Shown: piece by piece, positions 27,305 through 36,882 of the stretch
Layout: each line of letters starts with the position of its first letter
How positions within the stretch are numbered: position 1 is the first letter of the stretch
DNA from: Paenibacillus sp. E222
GTDB taxonomy: Bacteria; Bacillota; Bacilli; Paenibacillales; Paenibacillaceae
Direction: 5' to 3'
Assembly: GCF_013401555.1 (NCBI RefSeq)
Contig: NZ_CP058552.1
Location: 4,588,001-4,652,000, forward strand
DNA: 64,000 nucleotides
Program-made: the position numbers and the translations under genes
Notes under the pieces: model-generated
Told to the model about the DNA's origin: nothing
The model's database searches: none
What the model saw: only the letters and a program-made list of their open reading frames with translations

Positions 27305-29809
27305 ATTCGGTATCTATACGAGTTTATACAGCATCAGGACGACCTACCCATGAAGCTCTTTGTAAACAGCGTGAAACATGTTGATTTTCATTGGCATAAG
27401 GAAGTTGAAATTGTGTATGTCCTTCAAGGCTCAATCATCATGTATTTGGATCAAAAGCAGTACACGCTTCATGAAGATGATGTAATCGTGGTCAATAGCA
27501 TGTCTGTCCATAAGATTGAACGGACCAATCAAGACAATGTACTTCTGACATTGCAGTTCGGTCCAGAATTGCTGAACACTAATGCGTCTATCTCCTGTAA
27601 TTCTGCTCTGAATAATGATGGGGATAAATTACGTTTAACTAGCATCAAACAAAACCTCGCTCAAATGGTATGGGAGATCAACAAAAAAACGAAGGGTTAT
27701 CGAAGCTACACGATAGGCAGACTGCAGATGTTATGTGGATGCCTTTTGCGATATTTTTCCGATGGGACAAATCTGGATGCAGAGGAGAGCAGCAAGGAGT
27801 ACGATTATAAAAGACTGAACAGGGTCCTTGCGTACATTGACAGCCACTACAGTGAGAAGATTACGCTACAAGACATGGCTGCTTATGAGCATTTGAGCTT
27901 GCATTATTTCTCCCATTTTTTTACCGATAAAATCGGAATCCCCTTCCAAAAATACTTAACGCTCATTCGCTTGGAGAAATCCCAGGCACAACTGGCAGGG
28001 AGTGAGAAAAAAATTTCGGAAATCGCGCTGGATTGTGGTTTCGCCAATGTAAAGCTGTTCAACAAATACTTCAAAGAAAAGTACGGCTGCACGCCCGGCT
28101 CCTACCGCGAAGCTTCGCTCGCGCCAGAATCACCCAATACGAACCAGAACCGAAAGCCCAAAACATACGAGGAATCTTCAAGCGGGGATTATTATGAGAT
28201 GGACACGTTAAACGCGATGGGATCATTGTATCGGTATCTGGACGAGAAATCGGAAACGCAGCAGGTGCCGCTTCCACCAACGAAAGCCTTGATGGAAGAG
28301 CAACATCATATCGAGATACGGAAAGACCACACTACAGTTCTTTATGAGAAACACTGGAATATTACCATGACTGCCGGCAGAGCAGCAGAAGGTTTGCGCG
28401 AAGATTGGCGGAGGCAGTTGGCCGAATTGAGGGCGCGAATTCCGTTTCGTTACATCCGGTTTCATGGCATATTCAATGATGAGATGATGGTGTACAGCGA
28501 GAATGAGGATGGAACACCAGTCTACAACTGGTCTTACGTGGACAAGCTCTATGATTTCCTTCTGGATCAGGGGATCCGGCCATTTGTGGAGTTAAGTTTC
28601 ATGCCGAGTCTACTTGCGAGGTCCAATGAAACGATATTTCAGTGGAAAGGGAATATCAGTCCTCCGTCCGATCCCGCCCGATGGGAAGCACTTGTCAGTG
28701 AATTTATTCGCCATTGTTTGAATCGATATGGAGCGCAAGAAGTGAAGAAGTGGTATTTCGAAGTGTGGAACGAGCCTGACCTGGCAGGAGTCTGTTGGGC
28801 AGGGAGCAAGGAAGAATACTTTGCTTTTTATGAATCCACCGTTTGTGCGATCAAATCGGTGTTGATCGAACTGAAAGCAGGAGGCCCTGCCATGGGTTAC
28901 GGCTCCCTCTGGAACGATACTTGGACTGAAGAGTTTTTGGCATATTGCCAAAAACGTGAAGTGCCCCTAGACTTCTTTTCGTTCCATATTTATTCGGAGT
29001 ATCCGAAACTTAAAATTGATGAAGATCGTCTGACGAAGATTATGCCGCCTTCTTTTTATAAGGAAAGCATTGAACGTTTACGGGGAAAAATGAATGCGTC
29101 ATCGTATGGCCATGTTGAGCTTCATGTGACGGAGTGGAATTTTTCACTGTATGACCGAAACTTGCTGCACGATACGATGTTTATGGCTCCTTTTGTTATC
29201 TACCAAACCATGAATACGCTCGGCGACGTAAAGGCGATGGCTTTCTGGTCCTTTACTGACGTATTCGAAGAAAGCATCGTTCCTGCTTCTCCGTTCTATG
29301 GAGGTTTTGGTCTGATCAATCGTGACGGGCTGAAAAAGCCGGCGTATTATGCGTTTGAGCTAATGCAAAAGCTGGGGGACGAGCTGCTTGTAAAGGGAAA
29401 CGGTTATGTCGGAACTCGAAAAAGTGACGGAAGCATACAGTTCCTGTTCTATCACTACGTACATGTAGATCAGCTGTTTGCGAGTGGAGATTGGTCGGAA
29501 TTATCTAGTTCATCGCGTTATGACGTGTTTGAGGAAAAAGGAATCAAGGCATTTGAACTTTCGTTACATATGCTTTCAGGAACGTATAAATGCACCAGTT
29601 ATCGACTGGATCGGGAGCACGGATCGGTATTTGACGAGTGGATCCGTATGGGTTCACCAGATTCTTTAACAGCCGAAGAGATCTCCTATTTAAACGGCAG
29701 AAGCGGTCCGGTAATCCGGTCAGAAATCGTGCAGGGTGAACATTGGTACAAAGAAATTTTGCTCCCGCCGCATGGTATAACGCTGCTTACCCTCGATCGG
29801 CAGTACTAA
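27305..29809 (+). CDS. AraC-type regulator fused to GH39 glycosidase
   Basis: About 834 residues if translation starts at ATT 27305, which follows AGGGGAGG by 8 bp. In-frame ATG codons at 27185 and 27351 have no good ribosome site. Domains in order: an AraC-type cupin (HWHKEVEIVYVLQG); two helix-turn-helix units (ITLQDMAAYEHLSLHYFSHF; SEIALDCGFANVKLFNKYFK); then a GH39 domain of about 500 residues. The GH39 acid/base is E490 in EVWNEPDL and the nucleophile is E610 in VTEWNFS. There is no signal peptide, so it acts in the cytoplasm. Both halves look intact. It could sense and hydrolyse the same sugar. It lies upstream of a PTS EIIC and a GH3 gene. Confidence 0.85.
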   Translation: MRYLYEFIQHQDDLPMKLFVNSVKHVDFHWHKEVEIVYVLQGSIIMYLDQKQYTLHEDDVIVVNSMSVHKIERTNQDNVLLTLQFGPELLNTNASISCNSALNNDGDKLRLTSIKQNLAQMVWEINKKTKGYRSYTIGRLQMLCGCLLRYFSDGTNLDAEESSKEYDYKRLNRVLAYIDSHYSEKITLQDMAAYEHLSLHYFSHFFTDKIGIPFQKYLTLIRLEKSQAQLAGSEKKISEIALDCGFANVKLFNKYFKEKYGCTPGSYREASLAPESPNTNQNRKPKTYEESSSGDYYEMDTLNAMGSLYRYLDEKSETQQVPLPPTKALMEEQHHIEIRKDHTTVLYEKHWNITMTAGRAAEGLREDWRRQLAELRARIPFRYIRFHGIFNDEMMVYSENEDGTPVYNWSYVDKLYDFLLDQGIRPFVELSFMPSLLARSNETIFQWKGNISPPSDPARWEALVSEFIRHCLNRYGAQEVKKWYFEVWNEPDLAGVCWAGSKEEYFAFYESTVCAIKSVLIELKAGGPAMGYGSLWNDTWTEEFLAYCQKREVPLDFFSFHIYSEYPKLKIDEDRLTKIMPPSFYKESIERLRGKMNASSYGHVELHVTEWNFSLYDRNLLHDTMFMAPFVIYQTMNTLGDVKAMAFWSFTDVFEESIVPASPFYGGFGLINRDGLKKPAYYAFELMQKLGDELLVKGNGYVGTRKSDGSIQFLFYHYVHVDQLFASGDWSELSSSSRYDVFEEKGIKAFELSLHMLSGTYKCTSYRLDREHGSVFDEWIRMGSPDSLTAEEISYLNGRSGPVIRSEIVQGEHWYKEILLPPHGITLLTLDRQY

Positions 29810-29834
29810 ATGATTGTGTAATCTTCAACTGAAG

Positions 29835-29865
29835 GCATCCTTTCCGAAAGGGAGGGGTGTTTTTT
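29835..29865 (+). terminator. Terminator or attenuator between GH39 and PTS genes
   Basis: CATCCTTTCC-GAAA-GGGAGGGGTG forms a stem with several G-U pairs, followed by TTTTTT. The downstream EIIC gene therefore probably has its own promoter or depends on read-through. Confidence 0.7.
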
Positions 29866-30019
29866 GTTGTTTAATTCCAGCTGAAGCAGACAAGATAGAA
29901 CTAAAGGCATGAAGAGGACAAAAAACGAACCAAGATGCGGCAAGTTACAACAAGAAAGCGTTAACATGAAACTTTATACTATGGTTATAGCAGCTAAGAG
30001 GAAAGTAGGGGGAGTTTGG

Positions 30020-31252
30020 ATGAAGCGTTTTATGAAATGGATGACAGAATCGTTTGCGCCCAGATTGGAGGCGTTTACGAACAATATTTGGGTTTCGTCG
30101 ATTCAAGAAGCGATCATGGTCGCTATTCCGATGATTTTTATCGGTTCGATCATTACATTAATTTCGATTTTGCAGGATTTCATTCCGGGAATGCCGGACC
30201 TGACACCCATAACGACATTCAGTTTTGGTTTGTTGGGTCTGTTTATTGCTTTTTTGACGCCGTATGTAGTCATGGAAAAAAAGGATCGCCACAAAATTAA
30301 GCTGCTTGCGGGGATGTCAGGGGTCTCCCTGTTCGTTATGCTTCTTAATCCGAGCGTGAATGAAGATGGAACCATTCAGTTCATCCTTGAACGATTTGGT
30401 CCTTCCGGTATGATCACGGCGCTTTTGGTGGGGGTATTTGTTGCACTTGTCATGAATGTATGCAATAAATTCTCGTTTTTCAAAAAAGGATCATCTCTTC
30501 CCGAGTTCATCATGGATTGGTTCGACTTTCTCGTCCCTATTGCTTTGGTGTTAACTTCTGGATGGCTGCTCGTATACCAGCTTCATTTCGATATCTTTGC
30601 ACTGATCGTAAGCGTGTTCGAACCCATCAATGCGATGGGGCAAAGCCTGACTGGGTTTGTATTGTTTAACTTCATCGGTGTTGTGCTCTATTCCTTCGGC
30701 GTAAGTCCATGGGTCATGACACCGATCTGGTACGCCATATGGATACCCGCAATCGAAGAGAATGCTGCTCTCGTCGCAGCAGGACAAGATCCAGTCAATA
30801 TCAATACTTTCGAAACCTTCTTCTCCGGCTGGCTTGGTATTGGGGGAATGGGTGCAACCTTGCCACTTGTTGTCTGGTTCCTGCTAGCAAGATCGAAAAA
30901 ATTAAAGTCTGTCGGCAAGGCGACTATTATCCCTTCCTTGTTCAATATTAACGAGCCAGTCGTGTACGGAGCACCGATTGCTTTTAATCCGCTGCTCATG
31001 GTACCGATGTGGATCAACGGACTCATCACGCCGATTATTGTGTATTTGGCGTTAGATATGGGTTTTGCAAGAATTCCGAGCCAAATCTTTCAATTGTGGT
31101 ATACGCCAATCGGACTGTCAACCTACATTATGTCCGGCGTCAACGGACTCATTTTGCTGGCGGTAATCCTGCTGATTGTATTCGTTGTCTGGTTCCCGTT
31201 TTTCAAACTATATGACGCTCAAGAACTGAAAAAGGAACAGGAACAAAACTGA
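30020..31252 (+). CDS. PTS lactose/cellobiose-type EIIC permease (CelB-like)
   Basis: 410 residues from the ATG at 30020, which has AGGGGGAG just before it. About ten membrane helices, starting with WVSSIQEAIMVAIPMIFIGS, and the conserved substrate-site region SLFNINEPVVYGAPI with Glu and Pro, typical of the Lac family of PTS EIIC proteins. No EIIA or EIIB gene lies nearby, so partner proteins must come from elsewhere. The GH3 gene starts 19 bp after its stop, pointing to import and cleavage of a beta-linked disaccharide. Confidence 0.87.
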   Translation: MKRFMKWMTESFAPRLEAFTNNIWVSSIQEAIMVAIPMIFIGSIITLISILQDFIPGMPDLTPITTFSFGLLGLFIAFLTPYVVMEKKDRHKIKLLAGMSGVSLFVMLLNPSVNEDGTIQFILERFGPSGMITALLVGVFVALVMNVCNKFSFFKKGSSLPEFIMDWFDFLVPIALVLTSGWLLVYQLHFDIFALIVSVFEPINAMGQSLTGFVLFNFIGVVLYSFGVSPWVMTPIWYAIWIPAIEENAALVAAGQDPVNINTFETFFSGWLGIGGMGATLPLVVWFLLARSKKLKSVGKATIIPSLFNINEPVVYGAPIAFNPLLMVPMWINGLITPIIVYLALDMGFARIPSQIFQLWYTPIGLSTYIMSGVNGLILLAVILLIVFVVWFPFFKLYDAQELKKEQEQN

Positions 31253-31271
31253 TTAAAAAGGATGGATTGAC

Positions 31272-33539
31272 ATGAACAAATCGATTAATGAATTGCTGAC
31301 GGAAATGACTCTTAGCGAAAAAGCCTCAATCTGCGCGGGATTAAATATGTGGATGACCAAAGGAATTGAGCGGTTAAATATCCCGCCCGTTCATATGTAT
31401 GACGGAACTAACGGGATTCGTAAAACGAACAGTGACGAAGAAATGGGAATTACGACAGAGAATGTTCCCGCGACCTGTTACCCAACGGGTTCTGCGATAG
31501 GCTCCTCTTGGAATACGGATTTGTTGTATGAGGTTGGAGTCGCGCTAGGTCGTGAATCGAAGGCCATGGATGTCGAGTTACTGCTCGGACCGGGAGTCAA
31601 CATGAAAAGAACACCGCTTGGCGGAAGAAATTTTGAGTACTATTCGGAAGATCCATGTTTGACAGGTGAACTTGGTGCATCATTCATCAACGGTATCCAA
31701 AGCGAGGGGGTGGGAGCTTCACTCAAACACTTTGCTGGTAACAATCAGGAGTTTGAGAAAATGGTAACCAGTTCGGAAATAGACGAGCGGACACTGCGCG
31801 AGATTTACCTTAGTGCTTTTGAACGTATCATCAAAAAATCTGATCCATGGACGGTTATGTGTTCCTATAACTTGTTGAATGGAACGTATACAAGCGAGAA
31901 TGAACATCTGCTGAATGACATTTTGAGAGAAGAATGGGGTTACGAAGGTGTTGTTCTGTCCGACTGGACTGCCGTTAATGACCGGATTCGCGGCCTGAAG
32001 GCTGGACTTGATCTTGAAATGCCGGGTCCTGCTCATTACAATACCAAAGCGATCGTGGAAGCCATTCAGAACGGGACTCTTTCCGAAGAACAGCTGAATC
32101 GGAGTGTTGCCCGCATTTTGAAGCTGGTCGAGCGGGTGACGAGCAACCAAGCCACAGACTCTTCCGGAGATCAAAACTATCATGCCCTTGCACGTAAAGC
32201 GGCAGCCGAAAGTATTGTCCTTCTAAAAAACGAAAACGCGATTCTTCCGCTGCAGCCGGATTCGATCTCGTCGATTGCTGTAATTGGACGGTTTGCCAAG
32301 AAACCTAGGATTCAGGGGGCGGGCAGTGCAAAGGTAACCCCTACTAGAGTCGACATTCCTTGGGATGAAATAAAGGAGCTGGCCGGAGGCTCGGTAACAT
32401 TGGGTTACGCTGAAGGTTACCCGGAGGATGACTCCATTCAGGAAGACTTGATTAAGGAAAGTGTATCTTTGGCCATGAATTCCGACGTGGCAGTCCTGTT
32501 CGTTGGCCAACCGGAATATGCCGAATCGGAGATGCGCGATCTGAAGAGCATCGATCTTCCGGAGCATCAAGTGAAGTTAATTCAGGCGGTTGCAGCGGTT
32601 CAGCCTAAGTGCATCGTGGTAACAAGCAGTGGCTCCGCTCTTGTCATGCGTCCATGGGTTCAGCTTGTACCTGGTGTTGTTCATTCTTGGTTGTCGGGCC
32701 AAGGGATGGGGAGAGCCATCGCAGAAGTATTGTTTGGACAGGAGAACCCTTCAGGCAAATTATCCGAGACCTTCCCAGTGAAGTTGTCGGATAACCCGTC
32801 CCATATGCGGATTCGGGGAGAAAACGGCAAACTGTATTATCGCGAAGGCCTATTTGTAGGCTACCGATATTACGACCGTAAAGAACTTGCACCACAATTC
32901 CCGTTCGGTCATGGTTTGTCCTACACTTCGTTTTCATATACGGACCTCGAAGTAGCTCAAGTGGAGAAAGGGGTTACGGTGTCCTTTCAACTGAAAAACA
33001 CGGGCAAGCAAAAAGGGAAGGAAGTTGTTCAATTATACGTGCATGATGAGGAATGCAATTGGACCCGTCCAGAGAAGGAATTAAAAGCTTTTGCCAAAAT
33101 CGAGCTTGAGCCAGGCGAAAAACGCAGAATCGTCTTCGAGCTTGAAGAGAGAGACTTCTCATACTACAACACCAAGTATAACCGTTGGGTTGCAGAGAGT
33201 GGATTTTTCCAAATCGCACTGGGTAGCTCATCCCGAGACATTCGGATCACCGAACGTTTGCATTGCAACTTCGGAAAGGAAGAAGTCACGTTCCACAAGT
33301 TCAGCTTGCTCAGCGAATGGTTGAGCGATTCCGTGGCAAAAAAAGTGTTAGAAGAGTGCCTGGATGAAATGAACGAGCATGTAACGGACAAGGTGTATCT
33401 AAACGAAGAATTCGTTGGATTCTGGGAGGACTTCCCTGTGGTGAAATTGTTCCAGATGTTTGGGCAAAATTGGATGATTGATCGGTCGCCTGACGAGGTG
33501 ATTCAAGAACTTATTGATCGTGTTGAGAAGGCACGGTAA
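31272..33539 (+). CDS. Beta-glucosidase/beta-xylosidase, GH3
   Basis: A 755-residue GH3 enzyme. The N-terminal (beta/alpha)8 domain has SEKASICAGLNMW, KHFAGNNQEFE and the nucleophile Asp231 in VVLSDWTAVND. The alpha/beta-sandwich domain (about 310-540) includes SIVLLKNENAILPL. The fibronectin-III-like domain (about 555-680) includes EVVQLYVHDEECNWTRPEKE. A further tail of about 80 residues follows. There is no signal peptide, so it is cytoplasmic and likely handles the sugar brought in by the adjacent EIIC. Because PTS sugars arrive phosphorylated, the substrate is uncertain. Confidence 0.9.
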   Translation: MNKSINELLTEMTLSEKASICAGLNMWMTKGIERLNIPPVHMYDGTNGIRKTNSDEEMGITTENVPATCYPTGSAIGSSWNTDLLYEVGVALGRESKAMDVELLLGPGVNMKRTPLGGRNFEYYSEDPCLTGELGASFINGIQSEGVGASLKHFAGNNQEFEKMVTSSEIDERTLREIYLSAFERIIKKSDPWTVMCSYNLLNGTYTSENEHLLNDILREEWGYEGVVLSDWTAVNDRIRGLKAGLDLEMPGPAHYNTKAIVEAIQNGTLSEEQLNRSVARILKLVERVTSNQATDSSGDQNYHALARKAAAESIVLLKNENAILPLQPDSISSIAVIGRFAKKPRIQGAGSAKVTPTRVDIPWDEIKELAGGSVTLGYAEGYPEDDSIQEDLIKESVSLAMNSDVAVLFVGQPEYAESEMRDLKSIDLPEHQVKLIQAVAAVQPKCIVVTSSGSALVMRPWVQLVPGVVHSWLSGQGMGRAIAEVLFGQENPSGKLSETFPVKLSDNPSHMRIRGENGKLYYREGLFVGYRYYDRKELAPQFPFGHGLSYTSFSYTDLEVAQVEKGVTVSFQLKNTGKQKGKEVVQLYVHDEECNWTRPEKELKAFAKIELEPGEKRRIVFELEERDFSYYNTKYNRWVAESGFFQIALGSSSRDIRITERLHCNFGKEEVTFHKFSLLSEWLSDSVAKKVLEECLDEMNEHVTDKVYLNEEFVGFWEDFPVVKLFQMFGQNWMIDRSPDEVIQELIDRVEKAR

Positions 33540-33600
33540 TCTTACTTCCTTTAAAAACCATCTTTTTATAGATAGTTTTTTTCTTTAACACTTCGTATGG

Positions 33601-34197
33601 TTAGTAAACTGCTTCTCTCGTTTCACTGTGTCCTTCATCTTTCTTTTTGCGACAAGTATACACAAAAACAGGAGGGAAGCTGAAGGGCACAAATTGAATT
33701 TTCTCAATATCGAATAAGTCAGCTAATCGTTTCTTCATATGAAGTGAGTACTGGTACAAAACTAGTGTGCCTCCAGGTCGGAGCGCTGTATGAATCTGTG
33801 ACAGGATGTTTTGTCTCATTTCTCTGGAAAAATTAAAAAAGGGCAGTCCGCAAATGATGCTATCCAACTGATGGATATGTTCTTGATTGATCCTTTTCAA
33901 AAGATAGGATGCATTCGAATGGAACATGAATTCAGGATATGTTTTCTTCAGATTACTTCTCATTTTGGGGTCTCTTTCAAATAAAAACACGGATGCGGAT
34001 TTCGGTAATTCTGCTTTCATTAGACGTGTGACGGCACCTGTTCCTGGCCCCAGCTCAGCAATGATTCTAACCTCATCCCATCGTACACACTGGACGATTT
34101 TACGGGCTAGAAATTTGGAACTGGGCAGGAGACTGCCTACTCGTTTGGGGTTCCTCAGAAATCCTTGCAGGAAAAGAAACGGTTCGGATGTTTTCAT
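33601..34197 (-). CDS. Class I SAM-dependent methyltransferase (phospholipid methyltransferase/KsgA-like)
   Basis: 198 residues from the ATG at 34197, which has GGAGG upstream; an ATG 27 bp earlier is less likely. It has RVGSLLPSSKFLARKIV, the SAM motif I IIAELGPGTGAVTRLM, the acidic motif II FLFERDPKM, and the motif IV-like IICGLPFFNFS. The family includes phosphatidylethanolamine N-methyltransferases (PmtA) and rRNA adenine dimethylase relatives. A partial, degraded copy lies at 62340-62634. Confidence 0.82.
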   Translation of the reverse strand: MKTSEPFLFLQGFLRNPKRVGSLLPSSKFLARKIVQCVRWDEVRIIAELGPGTGAVTRLMKAELPKSASVFLFERDPKMRSNLKKTYPEFMFHSNASYLLKRINQEHIHQLDSIICGLPFFNFSREMRQNILSQIHTALRPGGTLVLYQYSLHMKKRLADLFDIEKIQFVPFSFPPVFVYTCRKKKDEGHSETREAVY

Positions 34198-34487
34198 CGC
34201 GGTATCCTCCATGGTTGCATTCAATGATATTCTCTTGTTGATATAGAAATCATAATGAAAAAAACTAAGGAATTAATAAGCATAATTCTGAAGAAAATCT
34301 AAAGATTACATTAGCAAAGCGATACTACTACGTTCAAGACAAAAAGCCTTGCCAATTTATCATGGGAAGAGAGCCGTGCATGCCGGTGTGAAGGAGAGCT
34401 CTAATTGATTACCAATATTGAGGATAACGCAACGAACAGAAACGGCCTGCGTCTAATAGGTGGTTGGAAAAATATGAAAGGAGTGGA

Positions 34488-34970
34488 ATGCGAAAGATGA
34501 CAGCATTATTTTCACATAAGCCCGAAGGATACGAATGTCCATTTTGTTGTGTTTGGGGGATCGAACGCCCCAATCAGGGAACAAAAGAAAGGGATATCAT
34601 CTATCAGAATGAAAAGGTAACTGCATTTATAGCGAGCAAATGGTGGCCAAAAAATAAAGGACATGTTCTTGTTATTCCGAATCAACATTTCGAGAACATC
34701 TTTTACCTCCCTGCGGATTACGCTGTTGAAATTCACCGCGCGGCTCAACTTACAGCATTTGCAATGAAAAGTACATATGGATGTGAAGGGATTTCTACGC
34801 GGCAACATAATGAGCCTGCTGGCAATCAAGACGTGTGGCATTATCATCTCCATGTTTACCCTAGATATATGAATGATCAACTTTATCTGTCAAAGGGTTC
34901 TCCATCTGATCTAGATGAACGCGCTTTTTATGCAGATAAGCTGCGTTCTTGGATAAAGGAAAACATTTAA
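34488..34970 (+). CDS. HIT family protein
   Basis: About 160 residues with the histidine triad WHYHLHVYPR near residue 115, preceded by the PCFC-like zinc motif CPFCCVWG near the N-terminus and GHVLVIPNQHFENI. These proteins are nucleotide hydrolases or transferases acting on dinucleoside polyphosphates or AMP-amides. ATG 34488 follows AAAGGAG by 4 bp and ATG 34497 by 13 bp; either could start. It is downstream of and divergent from the methyltransferase gene. Confidence 0.85.
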   Translation: MRKMTALFSHKPEGYECPFCCVWGIERPNQGTKERDIIYQNEKVTAFIASKWWPKNKGHVLVIPNQHFENIFYLPADYAVEIHRAAQLTAFAMKSTYGCEGISTRQHNEPAGNQDVWHYHLHVYPRYMNDQLYLSKGSPSDLDERAFYADKLRSWIKENI

Positions 34971-35088
34971 GATCTAGCAGGCGAATGATAACTCTAGTCG
35001 GAAATGAATCTGAGATTACGTGGGCCCTACAAGAGAAAAATAAGGTTCTTTCATTAAGCTAACAGGAAACGATATCTCAATAAAACTA

Positions 35089-35120
35089 ATGAGTAGTCTG
35101 CAATTCTGCAGGCTGCTCAT
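35089..35120 (+). terminator. Long hairpin after the HIT gene
   Basis: ATGAGTAGTCTGCA pairs with TGCAGGCTGCTCAT (G-U pairs allowed) around ATTC. There is no good T-run on this strand, so terminator activity is uncertain. Confidence 0.4.
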
Positions 35121-35125
35121 TTGAT

Positions 35126-35179
35126 AAAAAAAAACGATGTATGACTTCGCTCCTGGAGAGGGGCTAGGCATACATCGTT
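35126..35179 (-). terminator. Terminator of the beta-propeller-like gene
   Basis: On the minus strand AACGATGTATG pairs with CATACATCGTT, followed by a run of T. Nine G (35185-35193) lie between it and the gene end. Confidence 0.8.
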
Positions 35180-35211
35180 AAAATGGGGGGGGGAACTCCA
35201 GCCTGCATATG

Positions 35212-36516
35212 CTACTCTAGAATGTATTTGGCAATGGTTTCACTCATCTGGATATAGAATGTATTTGCATCGTGAAAACGAACATCGGCTTGGTGAAAAA
35301 GTGCGTCATCGATTACAAAAGAGTTTTTTATTTTTAGTGTGTTAGAGTCCAGAATATAGTAGGCGGCTTTCTTAGGCTCCGGTTTAGATGAATCATACCA
35401 AGCTTGTGTTTTGTCGACGGCTCCGAAGACAATGCTCTGATCATTTAGTCGTTGTAACAGTCCTTGTGCAGGTAAATCAGTAAACGTCTTGGTCGCAATC
35501 AATTGATTGTTAGTATTGTACAGACTAAGCTTATTTTTCTCTTGAATCAGATAATTATTTCCTAAGGATACGTACAAAGAATCGTACATATTATGCGCAT
35601 ACGTTGTACCGAAAACGGCATTCTGTGCTGGCTTAGGCAATGGTCTGATCCATTTGTGTTCCCCGTTAGGCTTATAGCCGTGCAAGGTTTCCACTTCCAT
35701 CTTTGCATCGTAGATGGGAACAATCACAGTTCCGCCACTTAGAACTTCAAAGTCAGCATGCACAATATTGACGTGATCCTGCGGTTGGACAGCGGAAATA
35801 ATCTTCTTTCCTGTAGGAATGGAGTAAATATCAATTGTCGTCGTGTTTCTCGGAGCATCAGAATTTAACAAACCGACGTAGTTCCCCTGAATATGTCTTA
35901 CGTGGCCAGGAAACTCCCTTTTGATAAGCGGCTTGCCTTCCTTTGTATAAAGAGTAATCACACTGGTGTCTTTTGTGAAAGTAATCACGGCTATGCGCCC
36001 ATCTTCTAGGATATTGAATTGAAAGTGCTCTTTGAATGTTTTGACCCATCGTGGCTTGTTATTTGAATCCAGAGAGATCAACTGGTATACCTTCTTGTTA
36101 CCGGAATTTACCTCATCGAAGTAGTAGACGTTACCGCTCTGATCTATTTCAAACGAATTGTAGGGCATAGGCGATTTATGAATCCACTTCTGTTTTCCAG
36201 TTTTGTCGTCTATCGCTAGTAAGGAGTGTACGGATTTAGTTTTGCCGGTAGAGCGATCTGACTGATACAAGAATGTATATGCAGTTTGAGAGTTAGTCTG
36301 TTCTGATACGATCGGGTAGAAGATATTTCCTGTGAAATAATAGTTCTTACTATGTATTTGGGTTGTCGTATCGGTAGGTACGTCATAGGTCCACTCTGGC
36401 TTTGGAAGTTGCTTGTAATCAGAAGCAGATACTGAAGTGGCGATGGGGACTAAGGAAATAGTAATGAACGTTGTTAGAGTAGTGATTAGAAAAGTACGTT
36501 TGGTGATCCTTTTCAT
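35212..36516 (-). CDS. Secreted PQQ-like beta-propeller protein of unknown function
   Basis: A 434-residue protein with a signal peptide (MKRITKRTFLITTLTTFITI, cut near SVSAS). The mature part contains repeated blade-like units with the pattern LLAIDDKTGKQKWIH, LISLDSNNKPRWVKTF, LHGYKPNGEHKWIRPL and YILDSNTLKIKN, as in PQQ/quinoprotein-like propellers, probably without cofactor. The ribosome site AGGAGG precedes the ATG. It lies 14 bp downstream of an ankyrin-repeat fragment on the same strand, once probably its operon partner. A decayed internal copy is at 21965-22151. Confidence 0.65.
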   Translation of the reverse strand: MKRITKRTFLITTLTTFITISLVPIATSVSASDYKQLPKPEWTYDVPTDTTTQIHSKNYYFTGNIFYPIVSEQTNSQTAYTFLYQSDRSTGKTKSVHSLLAIDDKTGKQKWIHKSPMPYNSFEIDQSGNVYYFDEVNSGNKKVYQLISLDSNNKPRWVKTFKEHFQFNILEDGRIAVITFTKDTSVITLYTKEGKPLIKREFPGHVRHIQGNYVGLLNSDAPRNTTTIDIYSIPTGKKIISAVQPQDHVNIVHADFEVLSGGTVIVPIYDAKMEVETLHGYKPNGEHKWIRPLPKPAQNAVFGTTYAHNMYDSLYVSLGNNYLIQEKNKLSLYNTNNQLIATKTFTDLPAQGLLQRLNDQSIVFGAVDKTQAWYDSSKPEPKKAAYYILDSNTLKIKNSFVIDDALFHQADVRFHDANTFYIQMSETIAKYILE

Positions 36517-36530
36517 GATATGAGTTCCTC

Positions 36531-36743
36531 CTAGTCTCGATGTAATGGTCGATATTCTTCTAAAAATGGGATGATCTTGTCTGGTTTATAGCTTGTCGCC
36601 ACATCAATGGGAGATGTACCTCTTAAATTTGTGACATGGATATTAGTTCCGCGATCTATGAAGTACCCAATATCTACTGGTTCTTTGCCTGGCACCACCT
36701 GTTTGGAATGGTTCCATAATAAAGCTAAAATCTTAAGCGAAAA
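36531..36743 (-). pseudogene. C-terminal ankyrin-repeat protein fragment
   Basis: About 70 codons ending in TAG at 36531. The peptide has PVDIGYFIDRGTNIHVTNLR, then GTSPIDVATSY, the ankyrin hairpin motif pattern (N-x-x-G-x-x-P-x-D-x-A). No start codon with a ribosome site is present, and the frame is closed by TAG at 36744-36746 upstream. It is therefore an N-terminally truncated remnant. It sits directly before the gene at 35212. Confidence 0.65.
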
Positions 36744-36882
36744 CTATAAACTCAACAATGTTTTTTTTACATTCCTCCTTTCTTTTGGTAAAATCAACCT
36801 TTCAATTATAACATATAATGTACATGCTTCCCCAATCCGGAACAAAAAGTAGTGATGATTAAAAAGAGGAGGGCAATGCAAA

